A DNA stretch of 64,000 nucleotides from Inquilinus sp042743185 (GTDB lineage Bacteria > Pseudomonadota > Alphaproteobacteria > DSM-16000 > Inquilinaceae), in the NCBI RefSeq assembly GCF_042743185.1, contig NZ_JBHYMS010000009.1, positions 62,001 through 126,000 of the forward strand, read 5' to 3'. The position numbers and the translations under genes were made by a program. The stretch's first letter is position 1, and every line of letters begins with the position of its first letter. Of this stretch, positions 26,501-35,411 are shown in pieces. The notes below the pieces were generated by a model. It was not told the origin of the DNA. It was given only the letters and a program-made list of their open reading frames with translations, and searched no databases.

Positions 26501-26715
26501 TGGTGACGGCGGCGGGCGCGGCCGCGGCCAGCCGGCGCGGCGTCGGCACCTCGGTGTTCGGCGGCATGATCGCGGCCTCGGCGATCGGCATCTTCCTGAT
26601 CCCGATGCTCTACGTCACCCTGCAGCATGTCCGCGAATGGGTGCACGAGAAGCTGCTGGGCGGCTCGATCGCGCCGAAGCCGCGGGCCGAGGCGCCGGGC
26701 ACGCCGGCCGAGTGA
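23533..26715 (+). CDS. RND multidrug efflux pump, inner-membrane subunit (AcrB/MexB type)
   Basis: A proton-driven HAE1-family exporter of 1060 aa, the normal size. The paired aspartates of the proton relay are in ILAIGIVVDDAIVVVENV, and the Lys of the fourth/tenth-helix network is in IALASKNGILIVEFAK. The repeated 12-helix and porter-domain layout is intact. It forms a two-gene operon with the adaptor and must recruit an outer-membrane factor encoded elsewhere. A hairpin terminator follows 5 nt after the stop. Confidence 0.96.
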   Translation: MLSSIFVDRPRFAIVIAIVITLAGLIAIRSIPIAQFPDIVPPQVSVSGAYPGANAATVESTVAQPIEAQVNGVDNMLYMSSTSGSDGSYSLTVSFAVGTDPDINTVNVQNRVALAEPKLPSEVTAQGLTVKKQSSAILQLVTLYSPDKSQDTLFLNNYAIINVLDALGRVPGVGQASLFGSENYAMRIWYSTDQLTSFGLTPNDIVTAVQSQNVQAAVGRLGAQPMPDDQQIQVTLQTLGRLTDVKQFENIILRANPDGSVVRLKDVARLELNAQSYDTTGRLNGAPAAVIGIFQSPGSNAVAAAAGVRAEMEKLKARFPAGVDYKITYDTTVFVSETISEVIKTLLEAFVLVAIVVFVFLGNLRATLIPIIAVPVSLVGTFAVLLVFGFSANTISMFAMILAIGIVVDDAIVVVENVERVMAETGLPAKEATKQAMREITAPIIAITLVLLSVFVPVGFIPGITGALYSQFAVTVSVAMLISALNALTLSPALCGVFLKQHQHGHRPGLYGRIMGRVSGGIDKVRDGYAWVVARLVRVALLSIALVAAFGGLAWLLNSATPTGFLPDEDQGLFFVEMKLPAAAAVGRTTQVVEQVEGLVRDIPGVADITGVVGRSFIDGLAEPNAAFLVVALKPFDERVREGITVFDVIRQVAIRTAGVRDALVIPLNLPPIIGLGTAGGFQYQLEDFEGKSPNELAAVAQGLVVAANQTPGLTQVFTSFNANTPQIFLNLDREKAQTLGVAVSSIFNALQATLGGFYINDFNLFGRTWQVIAQGEANDRRTVDDIYRIYVRSASGQMVPMRSLVDAEQQLGPLFITRYNNYRSVSILGSAAPGVSSGQSLAAMTQASNATLPPGYGFEWTGTALQELQAAGQTGFILGLAVLFAYLFLVALYESWSIPVGVLLSVTVGIVGGLAALWIAGLSNDVYAQIGIVVLIALASKNGILIVEFAKAKREEGSSIADAAIEGARLRFRPVMMTSFAFILGLVPLVTAAGAAAASRRGVGTSVFGGMIAASAIGIFLIPMLYVTLQHVREWVHEKLLGGSIAPKPRAEAPGTPAE

Positions 26716-26719
26716 AACA

Positions 26720-26743
26720 GGGCGGCTCCTGCGAGAGCCGCCC
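26720..26743. terminator. Bidirectional terminator hairpin
   Basis: A 9-bp stem GGGCGGCTC / GAGCCGCCC with a 6-nt loop (arms 26720-26728 and 26735-26743), between the convergent RND pump gene and the SH3b gene. No long T tract follows on either side. Confidence 0.7.
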
Positions 26744-26751
26744 TTCACTCG

Positions 26752-27156
26752 CTAATGCACCCAGCGGCCGCGGTCGCGGTACCAGGGCCGGCCGCGGTAG
26801 TAGTTGTCCCAGTAGGGGCCGGCGTCGAATCGGATCACCGGCACGCCGATCACCGGGGCGGCCTCGACGATGACCCGGCGGCGGTGCTGGACATCCGCCG
26901 CCAGGAAGCGGCCGTCGGTCCAGCCGCGGTCGGGACCGACACCGATGTCGCACCAGGCCCAGCCGTCAATGCAGCCGAAGATCTGCACCGGCACGCCCGG
27001 CCGCAGCCGCGCCACCATCGGATAGTCGGCCCCCGGCCCGGCGCGCAGCCGGACCGCCCCGGTGGTGTAGCCCGGCGCGGCATCGGCCGCCGTCGCCGCC
27101 AGGGCCGTCATCGCCAGCCCGGCCATCGCGGCCAAAGCGAGCTTCCATCTCATCAT
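26752..27156 (-). CDS. Secreted SH3b-domain protein
   Basis: A 134-aa exported protein: a signal peptide (LALAAMAGLAMTALAATAADA) followed by one bacterial SH3 domain at about residues 35-85 (VRLRAGPGADYPMVARLRPG, then VQIFGCIDGWAWCDI). A basic/aromatic tail follows. SH3b domains usually bind peptidoglycan or mediate envelope attachment. No catalytic domain is fused. Confidence 0.88.
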   Translation of the reverse strand: MMRWKLALAAMAGLAMTALAATAADAAPGYTTGAVRLRAGPGADYPMVARLRPGVPVQIFGCIDGWAWCDIGVGPDRGWTDGRFLAADVQHRRRVIVEAAPVIGVPVIRFDAGPYWDNYYRGRPWYRDRGRWVH

Positions 27157-27248
27157 GCGAACTCCAGGGACGAGAATCCCCCTTCGTCCGCTTCAACGCG
27201 GCCGGGCCGGAATCCGGTCGCCTGATCAGCTGGGCGCGGCGCCTTGCC

Positions 27249-28457
27249 TCACCCCGCCCGACGGGCGGCGTCGAGGGCGCGGGACAGGTCGCGCTCCAGG
27301 TCCTCGATGCCCTCGAGCCCGACCGACAGCCGCACCAGCCCTTCGGTGATGCCCATGGCGGCACGGTCCGCCGCCTCCATCGCCCGGTGGGTGGTGGTGG
27401 TCGGGTGGGTGGCGAGCGATTTGGTGTCGCCGAGATTGTTCGAGATGTCGACCAGCCGCAGCGCATCGAGGAAGGCGAAAGCCGCCGCCTTGCTGCCGAG
27501 GTCGAAGGCGACCAGCGTGCCGCCGTTCTTCATCTGCCGCTTCGCCAGCGCGTGATGCGGATGGCTTTCCAGCCAGGGGTAGCGCACCGATTTCGCCGCC
27601 GGATGCGCCTCGACCAGCTGCGCCAGGCGGTGGGCGCCGGCGACCTGGCGCTCGACGCGCAGGCCGAGCGTCTCCAGCCCCTTCACCAGCACCCAGGCGT
27701 TGAAGGGCGACAGCGCCGGGCCGGTGTGCCGGTAATAGGGCAGGAAATCGTCGGTCAGGAACTTCCTGTCGGCCAGCACGGCGCCGCCCAGCACCCGGCC
27801 CTGGCCGTCGATGTGCTTGGTGGCGGAGTAGATCACCACGTCGGCGCCGAGTTCGAGCGGCTTCTGGCCCAAGGGCGTGGCGAAGACGTTGTCGATGAAC
27901 ACCTTGGCGCCGGCGGCATGGGCGATCCTGGCCACCGCGGCGACGTCGACCAAGTCGAGCGTCGGATTGGCCGGCGTCTCCAGGAACACCGCCCGGGTGT
28001 TCGGCCGCATCGCCGCCTCCCAGGCCGCGAGGTCGGCGCCGTCGACGAAGGTGGTGGTGATGCCGTAGCGCGGCAGGATGGTGCCGAGGATGACGAAGCA
28101 GGAGCCGAACAGCGCCCGGCTGGCCACGACATGGTCGCCGCCGCGCAGGTGGCAGAACAGGGCGGTGAACACCGCCGACATGCCGCTGGCGGTGACGTGG
28201 CAGCCCTCCGCCCCTTCCAGCAGGGCCAGGCGCTGCTCCAGCACCTCCAAGGTCGGGTTGCCGTAGCGGGAATAGACGAAGCCGGGATCGTCGCCGGTGA
28301 AGCGCGCCTCGGCCGCCGCCGCGCTGTCATAGACGAAGCCCGAGGTCAGGAAGATCGCCTCGGAGGTCTCGCCGTACGGCGTTCGTCGGACGCCGCCGCG
28401 GACCAGCGCGGTCTCGGGGCCGAATTCGTCTTCGCTGGGGGCTTCGTCTCGATCCAT
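27249..28457 (-). CDS. metZ: O-succinylhomoserine sulfhydrylase
   Basis: PLP enzyme that condenses O-succinylhomoserine with sulfide to give homocysteine in methionine synthesis. The 402-aa protein has the PLP lysine in VIYSATKHIDGQGRVLGGAV and the pattern YSRYGNPTLEVLEQRLALLEG of the MetZ subgroup. The ATG at 28457 is preceded by GGAG; an ATG at 28511 falls inside the riboswitch region and is not credible. A SAM-II riboswitch directly upstream supports the methionine assignment and predicts shut-off when SAM is plentiful. Confidence 0.93.
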   Translation of the reverse strand: MDRDEAPSEDEFGPETALVRGGVRRTPYGETSEAIFLTSGFVYDSAAAAEARFTGDDPGFVYSRYGNPTLEVLEQRLALLEGAEGCHVTASGMSAVFTALFCHLRGGDHVVASRALFGSCFVILGTILPRYGITTTFVDGADLAAWEAAMRPNTRAVFLETPANPTLDLVDVAAVARIAHAAGAKVFIDNVFATPLGQKPLELGADVVIYSATKHIDGQGRVLGGAVLADRKFLTDDFLPYYRHTGPALSPFNAWVLVKGLETLGLRVERQVAGAHRLAQLVEAHPAAKSVRYPWLESHPHHALAKRQMKNGGTLVAFDLGSKAAAFAFLDALRLVDISNNLGDTKSLATHPTTTTHRAMEAADRAAMGITEGLVRLSVGLEGIEDLERDLSRALDAARRAG

Positions 28458-28510
28458 CTCACCGACTCCTCGATCCGACCGGGAGGCGGTGCGTGCGGGA
28501 CCTGCGCGCA

Positions 28511-28564
28511 TCCGACCTTTTAGCGGAGATTAACGTGGCCGCAAGCCGGTCGGCTCAAATCACC
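28511..28564 (-). promoter_or_regulatory. SAM-II riboswitch
   Basis: On the minus strand the leader reads TGATTTGAGCCGACC, CGGCTTGCGGCCACGTTAA and CGCTAAAAGGTCGG in order. These are the conserved blocks of the alphaproteobacterial SAM-II (metA/metZ) aptamer, including CTTGC-GCCACGTTAA and the GCTAAA pseudoknot strand. GCCGACC can pair with GGTCGG. It lies about 54 nt upstream of the metZ start, so it most likely controls ribosome access. The match is by eye, without a covariance search. Confidence 0.9.
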
Positions 28565-28646
28565 ACGGGGCCGCCCGGAAGGACGACGGTCCAAGACTTA
28601 TCGGCAAAACGGCGATCGGGCAATGCGTTTCAGGCAAGGCTGCCCT

Positions 28647-29119
28647 TCATCCCTCGGCCAGGGCGTAGAGCACGAAGGGCATCTCGATCCCTTCGTACAG
28701 CCGGCGGTAGGAGCGGCAGAGGCGGAAGCCGCGGGATTCGTAGAAGCCGCGGGCCAGCCGGTTATGGGCGAAGCTCTCCAGCGTCCGGCAGCCGCGCTTG
28801 ACGGCGTCGGCCAGGAGCGCGGTGCCGGCCGACCGGCCCTGCGCCGCCGGGTCGACGAACAGCATGTCGAGATGCGACCCGGTCATCAGCGAGAAGCCGA
28901 GCGGCGTGCCCTGTCCGTCAACGGCGATGCGCAGGTCGGGCAGCCGGGCGGCGAAGCGGCGGGCGAAATCCTCCGGCCGCTTGCGGTCCAGGATCGCGGC
29001 CGGGAGGATGTGCTCGAAGGCGGCGCGGGTGCTGCGCCAGGCCACCTCGGCCACGGCCGGCACATCCGCCGCCGCCGGCGGCCGCACCGTCACCGCTTCC
29101 ATCGTCTTCGCATCGCCCA

Positions 29120-29123
<4 letters not shown>
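28647..29123 (-). CDS. GNAT-family N-acetyltransferase
   Basis: A 158-aa acyl-CoA-dependent N-acetyltransferase. The CoA-binding motif A region reads DMLFVDPAAQGRSAGTALLADA and motif B RGFYESRGFRLC. The start overlaps the stop of the permease gene (ATGATGA arrangement; an ATG at 29120 is equally possible), so it is the last gene of the peptide-type ABC operon. It may modify the imported peptide or amino compound, but the substrate is unknown. Confidence 0.87.
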
Positions 29124-29985
<862 letters not shown>

Positions 29986-29989
<4 letters not shown>

Positions 29990-30936
29990 CTGAGGCCGAT
30001 CCGCGGGTCGAGCGCGGCGTAGAGCATGTCGGTGACGAAGTTCACCAGCACGAATCCGGCGGTGACCAGCAGGATCGCCGCCTGGATCAGCGGATAGTTG
30101 CGCTCGGCGATCGCGCCCAGCATCAGCCGGCCGAGGCCGGGCAGGGCGAAGACCTGCTCGACCACGATGGCGCCGCCGAACAGGTAGCCGGCGGAGATGC
30201 CGAGCGCGGTGACGAAGGGGATCATGGCGTTGCGGAAGGCGTGATGGAACACCACCGCCCGCTCGCTGACGCCCTTGGCCCGGGCGGTGCGGATGTAGTC
30301 CTGCCCCAGCGCGTCGAGCATGGCGGAGCGGACGATGCGCGACAGCGAGGCCAGCACCGGCACGGCCAGCGCGATGGTCGGCAGCAACATGCGCTGCAGG
30401 TTGCCGGCCGGGTCGTCGGCCAGCGCCACGAAGCCGATCGCCGGGAAGGCCGGGAAGACGCCGTGGAACAGGTAGATCAGGAGAGCCCCGAGCCAGAAGG
30501 ACGGCACGGTGACGCCGGCGATGGTGACCACTCGCACCAGGTAGTCGCGCGCGGAGTTGCGGAAATACGCCATCAGGCAGCCGGCCGGCACCGCCAGCGC
30601 CACGGAGACGGCGAGCGCCAGCAGCGTGACCTCGATGGTGACGCCGATCCGGGCCGTGATCTCCTCCAGCACCGGCCGACCGGTCCACAGGCTGGTGCCG
30701 AGGTCGCCGGTCAGGAGGCCGCCGAGCCAGGCGAAATATTGCGTCACCAGCGGCTGGTCGAGGCCGAGGCGCTGGCGCAGCGCCGCGATCCGGTCCGGCG
30801 TCACCTCGCTGTTGGCGCCGAGCATGATCTGCACCGCGTCGCCCGGGATCAGCCGGATCATCAGGAAGGCGACGACCGAGACCCCGAACAGCACCACCAG
30901 CAGGTCGAGCAGCCGCCCGGTCAGGAAACGGGCCAT
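29986..30936 (-). CDS. Dipeptide/oligopeptide ABC transporter permease (DppB-like)
   Basis: A 316-aa permease with about six membrane segments. RLLDLLVVLFGVSVVAFLMIRLIPGD at the start and RTARAKGVSERAVVFHHAFRNA in the coupling loop are characteristic of DppB. It partners the DppC-like subunit. A 78-bp palindromic repeat separates it from the binding-protein gene upstream. No DppD/DppF ATPase gene occurs in the locus. Confidence 0.94.
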
Positions 30937-30982
30937 GGCGCCTCACCAGGACGATGGCACGAGCCCGCCGCAGCCCCTTTTC

Positions 30983-31060
30983 TGTCATGCCCGGGCTTGA
31001 CCCGGGCATCCAGAGGATGTCGACGCTCTCTGGATTGCCGGGTCAAGCCCGGCAATGACA
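30983..31060. repeat. GGGCTTGACCCGGG palindromic repeat pair, copy 1
   Basis: Two oppositely oriented units: TGTCATGCCCGGGCTTGACC... and its mirror ...GGTCAAGCCCGGCAATGACA, separated by CATCCAGAG and CTCTGGAT. It lies inside the ABC operon, between the binding-protein and permease genes. A second copy occurs at 36547-36641. Such elements are abundant between genes of Rhodospirillales and related genomes (from memory). Confidence 0.85.
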
Positions 31061-31081
31061 AGAAAGGGCAGACAGGAACCA

Positions 31082-32581
31082 TCACTTCTGCAGCGCCGTC
31101 TGCCGCAGCGAGCGGGTGGAGCGGTTGCCGGTGATCTCGTAGCCGGTCACGCCGTCGCGCACCGCGGTGAACAGCTGGCCGAAGGCCAGATGCGCGATCG
31201 GCCCGTCGCAGGCCAGGCGCTTCTGCAGGTCGGCGTAGATCGCCTTGCGCTTGGCCGGGTCCAGCGTCACCCGCCCTTCGTCCAGCAGCTTGTCCACCTC
31301 GGAATCCGAATACTTGAACACATTGGTCGAGCCGCCGGTGCGGAAGGTGCGGAACAGATAGCCGTCCGGGTCGGCCACGCCGCCATTGATCGAGGCGAAG
31401 AGCTGGAAGTTGGAGTTGCGCCAGTCCTGGATGAAGGTGCCCTGCTCCTGCACGTTCAGCGCCACCTCGAAACCGGCGGCGTTGAGCTGGGCCTGCACCA
31501 CCTGGGCGACGTCGACCACCAGCTGGTTCGAGCCCAGCACCTTCAGCTCCGCCTTGAGCGGCAGGGTCACGCCGGCCTCGGCCAGCAGCGCCTTCGCCTT
31601 TTCCGGATCGGCGGTGTAGCAGGGATAGTCCGAGACCGGCAGCGCCCAGTCCTTCAAGGCCGGCGACAGCGGGCCGCCCGGCTGGCCCTTGCCGAAATAG
31701 GCGGCCTCGACGACCTGGGACCGGTCGATCGCGGTGTTCAGCGCCTCGCGCACCTTCGGGTTGTCGAAGGGCGGCTTCGACACGTTCATGCCGACCAGCG
31801 TGTAGGACAGGTCGGTCGTCTCCAGGAGCGTGACGCCGGGCGTGCCCTGCAGCGTCGCCGCCGTGGCCGGGTCGACATTCGGCAGCAGCTGGTAGGTGCC
31901 GCCGGACAGGCCGACCTGGCGGGTCGAGGCCTCGGGCACGATGTTGATCTTGACCGCGTCCAGCTTCGGCAGGCCCTGCTGCCAGTAGCCGTCGACCTTC
32001 GCCAGCAGCAGATAGGTGTCGGGCACCCATTCCTTCAGCGTGAACGGGCCGGTGCCGTCGGTCCTGCGCTGCAGGTCGAGGCCGCCGGTCGCCGCCGCGG
32101 CCGGCACGATCACGATCTGCGGCAGGTTGGCCAGGAACGGGGCGGAGGGCGTCGACAGCGTCACCGTCACCTGCCGGTCGCCGGTCGGCGTCACCTCCTT
32201 CACCATGTCGATGCGGCTGGCATAGGGCGAGCCGGTCTTCGGATCGCGCACCCGGGCGAAGCTGGCGGCGACGTCGGCCGGGGTCACCGGCGACCCGTCA
32301 TGGAATTTCGCGCCCTGGCGCAGGGTGAAGACATAGGTCAGACCGTCGGGCGAGATGGTCCAGGATTCGGCCAGCTCCGGCGCCACCTTCAGGTCCTTGT
32401 CGATCGAGGTCAGGCCCTCATAGACCGCGCCGTTGACCAGCACCGTGGCGAAGGAGGTGGCGACATGCGGGTCGAGCCCGACCGGCGACTGGTCGGTCGC
32501 GACCTCCAGCGTCTGCGCCGCCGCCATCGATCCGACGAGGGCCGCCGCTGCCGCCAGCGACGCCCGAATCATCCGTCCCAT
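31082..32581 (-). CDS. ABC transporter substrate-binding protein, family 5 (peptide/nickel type)
   Basis: A 499-aa periplasmic binding protein of the DppA/OppA class. It starts with a signal peptide (RASLAAAAALVGSMAAAQ), then LEVATDQSPVGLDPHVATSFAT. The SBP_bac_5 signature SWTISPDGLTYVFTLRQGAKFHDG is present, written here as its core. The ATG at 32581 follows a GGGGGAGG site; an ATG at 32638 is in frame but adds an unrelated leader. First gene of the operon. Confidence 0.94.
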   Translation of the reverse strand: MGRMIRASLAAAAALVGSMAAAQTLEVATDQSPVGLDPHVATSFATVLVNGAVYEGLTSIDKDLKVAPELAESWTISPDGLTYVFTLRQGAKFHDGSPVTPADVAASFARVRDPKTGSPYASRIDMVKEVTPTGDRQVTVTLSTPSAPFLANLPQIVIVPAAAATGGLDLQRRTDGTGPFTLKEWVPDTYLLLAKVDGYWQQGLPKLDAVKINIVPEASTRQVGLSGGTYQLLPNVDPATAATLQGTPGVTLLETTDLSYTLVGMNVSKPPFDNPKVREALNTAIDRSQVVEAAYFGKGQPGGPLSPALKDWALPVSDYPCYTADPEKAKALLAEAGVTLPLKAELKVLGSNQLVVDVAQVVQAQLNAAGFEVALNVQEQGTFIQDWRNSNFQLFASINGGVADPDGYLFRTFRTGGSTNVFKYSDSEVDKLLDEGRVTLDPAKRKAIYADLQKRLACDGPIAHLAFGQLFTAVRDGVTGYEITGNRSTRSLRQTALQK

Positions 32582-32670
32582 CTCCAGCCTCCCCCTGTTG
32601 ATTGGCGCCAGTAATGCGCGTTCGACGGGCGAGGTCAATCGATCGACGCGGACGGGCGTTCCGTTCCGCT

Positions 32671-32699
32671 TTGACCGCTGCAGGCCAGTTTGTGGTAAT
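32671..32699 (+). promoter_or_regulatory. Candidate sigma-70-type promoter for the serine hydrolase gene
   Basis: TTGACC (32671-32676) and GGTAAT (32694-32699) with 17-nt spacing, inside the AT-richest part of this gap and 48 nt upstream of the start at 32748. A TATACA at 32705 is an alternative -10. Prediction only. Confidence 0.4.
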
Positions 32700-32747
32700 G
32701 AACTTATACATAGTCGAAATTTTCATGCGCGATTTTCAGGAGGATTC

Positions 32748-34310
32748 ATGATCAGCCGGCGCACACGGGGCGGCAGCGCTCTATCAACAGCCGCGGCGCT
32801 TGCCATCTTGGCCCTGGCCATCGGCAGCCCGCTGGCGCGGGCCGCGGATGCGGATGCGCCGATGGACGCGCGGATCCGCGCCTTGGAGCCCGAGCTCGAC
32901 CCCTATGTCGCGGCCGGGATGAAGGCCTTCGACACGCCGGGCCTGGCCATCGGCATCATCAGCGGCGACCGCCTCGTCTACGCCCGCGGCTTCGGCGTGC
33001 GCAGCAAGGCGAAGGGTGGGACGGTCGGGACCCGCACCGTGTTCCAGATCGGGTCGACGACCAAGGCGTTCCTCGCCGCCACCCTGGCGATCGCCGCGGA
33101 CCGCGGCTCGCTGCGGTGGGACGACCGCATCGTCGACCTCGACCCGGAGTTCCAGCTGAAGGACCCCTGGGTGACGCGCGAGTTCCGGGTCTTCGACCTG
33201 CTCGCGCAGCGCTCCGGCCTGCCGCCCTACGCGAATGATTCGCTCGGCATCCTGGGGCTGGACGAGGCGGCGATGATCCGGTCGCTGCGCCATGTCGAGC
33301 CGGTGTCGAGCTTCCGCACCACCTTCGCCTACACCAACATCACGCATATGCTGGCCGGCCGCATCGTCGCGCGCGGCGAGGAGGCCGCGGACTGGAACGC
33401 GGTGCTGCGCCGGGACCTGCTGGAGCCGCTCGGCATGGCCGAGACGTCGACGACCGCCGAGGCGATCGAGGCCGCGCCGGACCACACCCAGGGCCATCGC
33501 TGGACCCCCGACGGCACGGTCGAGGTGCCGTTCACGCCGATCTTCCCCTATGCCTTCGGCGGCGCCGGCGATATGAACTCCACCGTCGAGGACATGGCGC
33601 GCTGGCTGCGGCTGCAGCTGCGCGACGGCAGCTTCGACGGCCAAAAGATCATTTCGCCGGAGAACATGGCCGTCACCCGCACCGCGCGGGTGGGGATCAC
33701 CGACAAGGCCTTCTACGCGATGGGCTGGGTCGGCGTCCCGACCCCGAACGGCCGCATCATCTGGCACAATGGCGGGACGCCCAGCTTCGGCGCCTATGTC
33801 GGCTTCGCGCCGGAGAAGGATGTCGGCGTCGTCGTCCTGACCAATGCGGAGAATGTCGGCTTCCCGGACGCCGTCGGCGCCTGGGTGCTGGACCGCCTGC
33901 TGGACAATCCGCGGGTCGACCATGTCGCGGCCGCGCTCGATGCCGCAAAGGCCCGCTTCGCCGAATCGGCGAAAAAGTTCGAGAGGCCGGCAAACCCGCA
34001 GCCGGCCCTGCCGCTGGCGCCGCTGGCCGGCCGCTATGTCGAGCCGAGCTTCGGCCAGGCCGTGCTGCGCCAGGACGGCGACGGCGCGGTGCTGGAGCTG
34101 CAGGACGGCGGCGCGGCGCTGCAGCTGGAGCCGTGGGACGGCAGCGTCTTCACGGTCCGGCAGAAGCCGGTGGGCCGGTTCGCCGCCATCGTCGAGAACA
34201 GCGGGCCCAGCCCGAGCGGCTTCGCCCAGTTCCAGATCGACAGGGACGGAACGACGCCCCTGCTGCGCCTGACCATCGAGAACCAGTCCTACATGTTCCG
34301 GCGCGAATAG
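32748..34310 (+). CDS. Serine hydrolase, class C beta-lactamase-like, exported
   Basis: A 520-aa penicillin-binding-protein-like hydrolase with a signal peptide (residues ~10-32). Ser103-x-x-Lys106 in IGSTTKAF is the nucleophile motif, YTN in FAYTNITH the second and HNG in WHNGGTPSFG the third. A C-terminal domain of about 120 residues (from ~400) follows, as in many esterase/aminopeptidase-like members. The ATG at 32748 has a perfect AGGAGGA site 6 nt ahead. It could be an esterase, D-aminopeptidase or carboxypeptidase; true beta-lactamase activity is not implied. Confidence 0.88.
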   Translation: MISRRTRGGSALSTAAALAILALAIGSPLARAADADAPMDARIRALEPELDPYVAAGMKAFDTPGLAIGIISGDRLVYARGFGVRSKAKGGTVGTRTVFQIGSTTKAFLAATLAIAADRGSLRWDDRIVDLDPEFQLKDPWVTREFRVFDLLAQRSGLPPYANDSLGILGLDEAAMIRSLRHVEPVSSFRTTFAYTNITHMLAGRIVARGEEAADWNAVLRRDLLEPLGMAETSTTAEAIEAAPDHTQGHRWTPDGTVEVPFTPIFPYAFGGAGDMNSTVEDMARWLRLQLRDGSFDGQKIISPENMAVTRTARVGITDKAFYAMGWVGVPTPNGRIIWHNGGTPSFGAYVGFAPEKDVGVVVLTNAENVGFPDAVGAWVLDRLLDNPRVDHVAAALDAAKARFAESAKKFERPANPQPALPLAPLAGRYVEPSFGQAVLRQDGDGAVLELQDGGAALQLEPWDGSVFTVRQKPVGRFAAIVENSGPSPSGFAQFQIDRDGTTPLLRLTIENQSYMFRRE

Positions 34311-34323
34311 GAACGCCGCCGGC

Positions 34324-35265
34324 TCAGACGATCGCGGCCAGCCCTCCCGACAGACCCAGCCAGGCCTCGGCCAGGCCCGGGACGCACAGCGCCCAGGCGG
34401 CGAGCCGCCCCTTGATCTTCCCGAGGGTCGAGGCCTGGACCGGCTCGAACGTGTCGAGCCAGCGGGCGAAGGCCTTGTGCGGCAGCACGCCGTGGCGATC
34501 GGCCAGGGCCCAGAGCCAGGCGGCGTGCACCAGGCGGATGTGGACCGGAACGCGATCGAGGCCGAGCGCCTGCGCGGCGCAGATCCGATGGCGGCCCGCC
34601 AGCATCCGGTAGAACGCGCCGTCCGGCCCGGCCGCGACGATGATGTCGCCCTCGGTGCGTTCGCTGCGGGGATCGCGGCCGCGGGCCGGGGCGAAGTCCG
34701 GGGTCAGCTGCCGCGGCGTCACGCCGTGGGTCCGGATGCTGTCGAGCAGCGATTCGCAGTAGCGGCGATAGGATTCGATCGCCTCGACGCTGTCGAGCAG
34801 CAGCGGCCCGACCTGCATCGGGCGGCCCGCCTCGATCAGGCGCAGCAGCCTGCGATAGCTGGGCGTGTCGGTCGGGGCCCCGCCCCAGACGAGATCGTGG
34901 AACCATTGGTGGTGGAAGCTGTCCGCCACCGGCTTCGAGATCTCCGACCAGTCGCCGGCATCGATGAAGCGGTCGCGCAGCCAGACCGGGCGGCCCCGGG
35001 CATGGACCTGGGTGGCCAGCGTCCTGGTCACCAGCTTGGTCGGCACCCAGCGCAGCAGGGCGGACCCGTAGAAAATCCGCGCATCGCGAGGAGAGACCAA
35101 GGATCTCTCCGGAAGCTCCGGCAGTTTTTTCAGATCCCGCAGCATCCTCCCAGGGAATCTCAAACGAGACTCCAGAATTGTTTGTGGACCCGTTTTTTCT
35201 TGAGTCTCAGAGATTTGCTGAAAGAGAGGGATGATGGCGGCGTCGGCGCGCTGATAGGTCAGCAT
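34324..35265 (-). CDS. ParB/Srx-fold-like protein of unknown role
   Basis: A 313-aa protein. Near residues 225-255 it contains an AGRHRICAAQALGLDRVPVHI stretch, read here as the GRHR-type motif typical of ParB N-terminal/sulfiredoxin-like nuclease-fold domains. Unusually this lies in the C-terminal third. The end of the protein is hydrophobic (LAAWALCVPGLAEAWLGL). There is no obvious helix-turn-helix, and no parA is nearby, so chromosome partitioning is unlikely. The start is the ATG at 35265 (GAGAGA ahead) rather than 35367. It is convergent with the serine hydrolase and divergent from anmK. Confidence 0.55.
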   Translation of the reverse strand: MLTYQRADAAIIPLFQQISETQEKTGPQTILESRLRFPGRMLRDLKKLPELPERSLVSPRDARIFYGSALLRWVPTKLVTRTLATQVHARGRPVWLRDRFIDAGDWSEISKPVADSFHHQWFHDLVWGGAPTDTPSYRRLLRLIEAGRPMQVGPLLLDSVEAIESYRRYCESLLDSIRTHGVTPRQLTPDFAPARGRDPRSERTEGDIIVAAGPDGAFYRMLAGRHRICAAQALGLDRVPVHIRLVHAAWLWALADRHGVLPHKAFARWLDTFEPVQASTLGKIKGRLAAWALCVPGLAEAWLGLSGGLAAIV

Positions 35266-35411
35266 TGCTTCTCTCCCCGATCGCAAGACTGTGTTTGTAA
35301 TGAAAGTGTCACAGTCTGGCAATAATGGGGCGGGAACGGCTTTCCCGCAGGCCGGCGTCTTCGTCATAATCCCGGTGCCGATTCGACGGCGAAGACGCGA
35401 GGAGATCCCCC

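Noticed and set aside
23422..26748. A 1108-codon minus-strand frame across the RND pump gene
   Set aside because: Antisense to a clear AcrB homologue; the product is low-complexity His/Asp/Arg/Gln sequence typical of shadow frames.
32748..34310. An antibiotic-resistance beta-lactamase
   Set aside because: The S-x-x-K, YTN and HNG motifs are shared by many esterases and peptidases; the C-terminal extra domain and length favour those.
34324..35265. Chromosome partitioning protein ParB
   Set aside because: The GRHR motif is C-terminal, there is no helix-turn-helix domain, no parA neighbour and no parS-like site seen.
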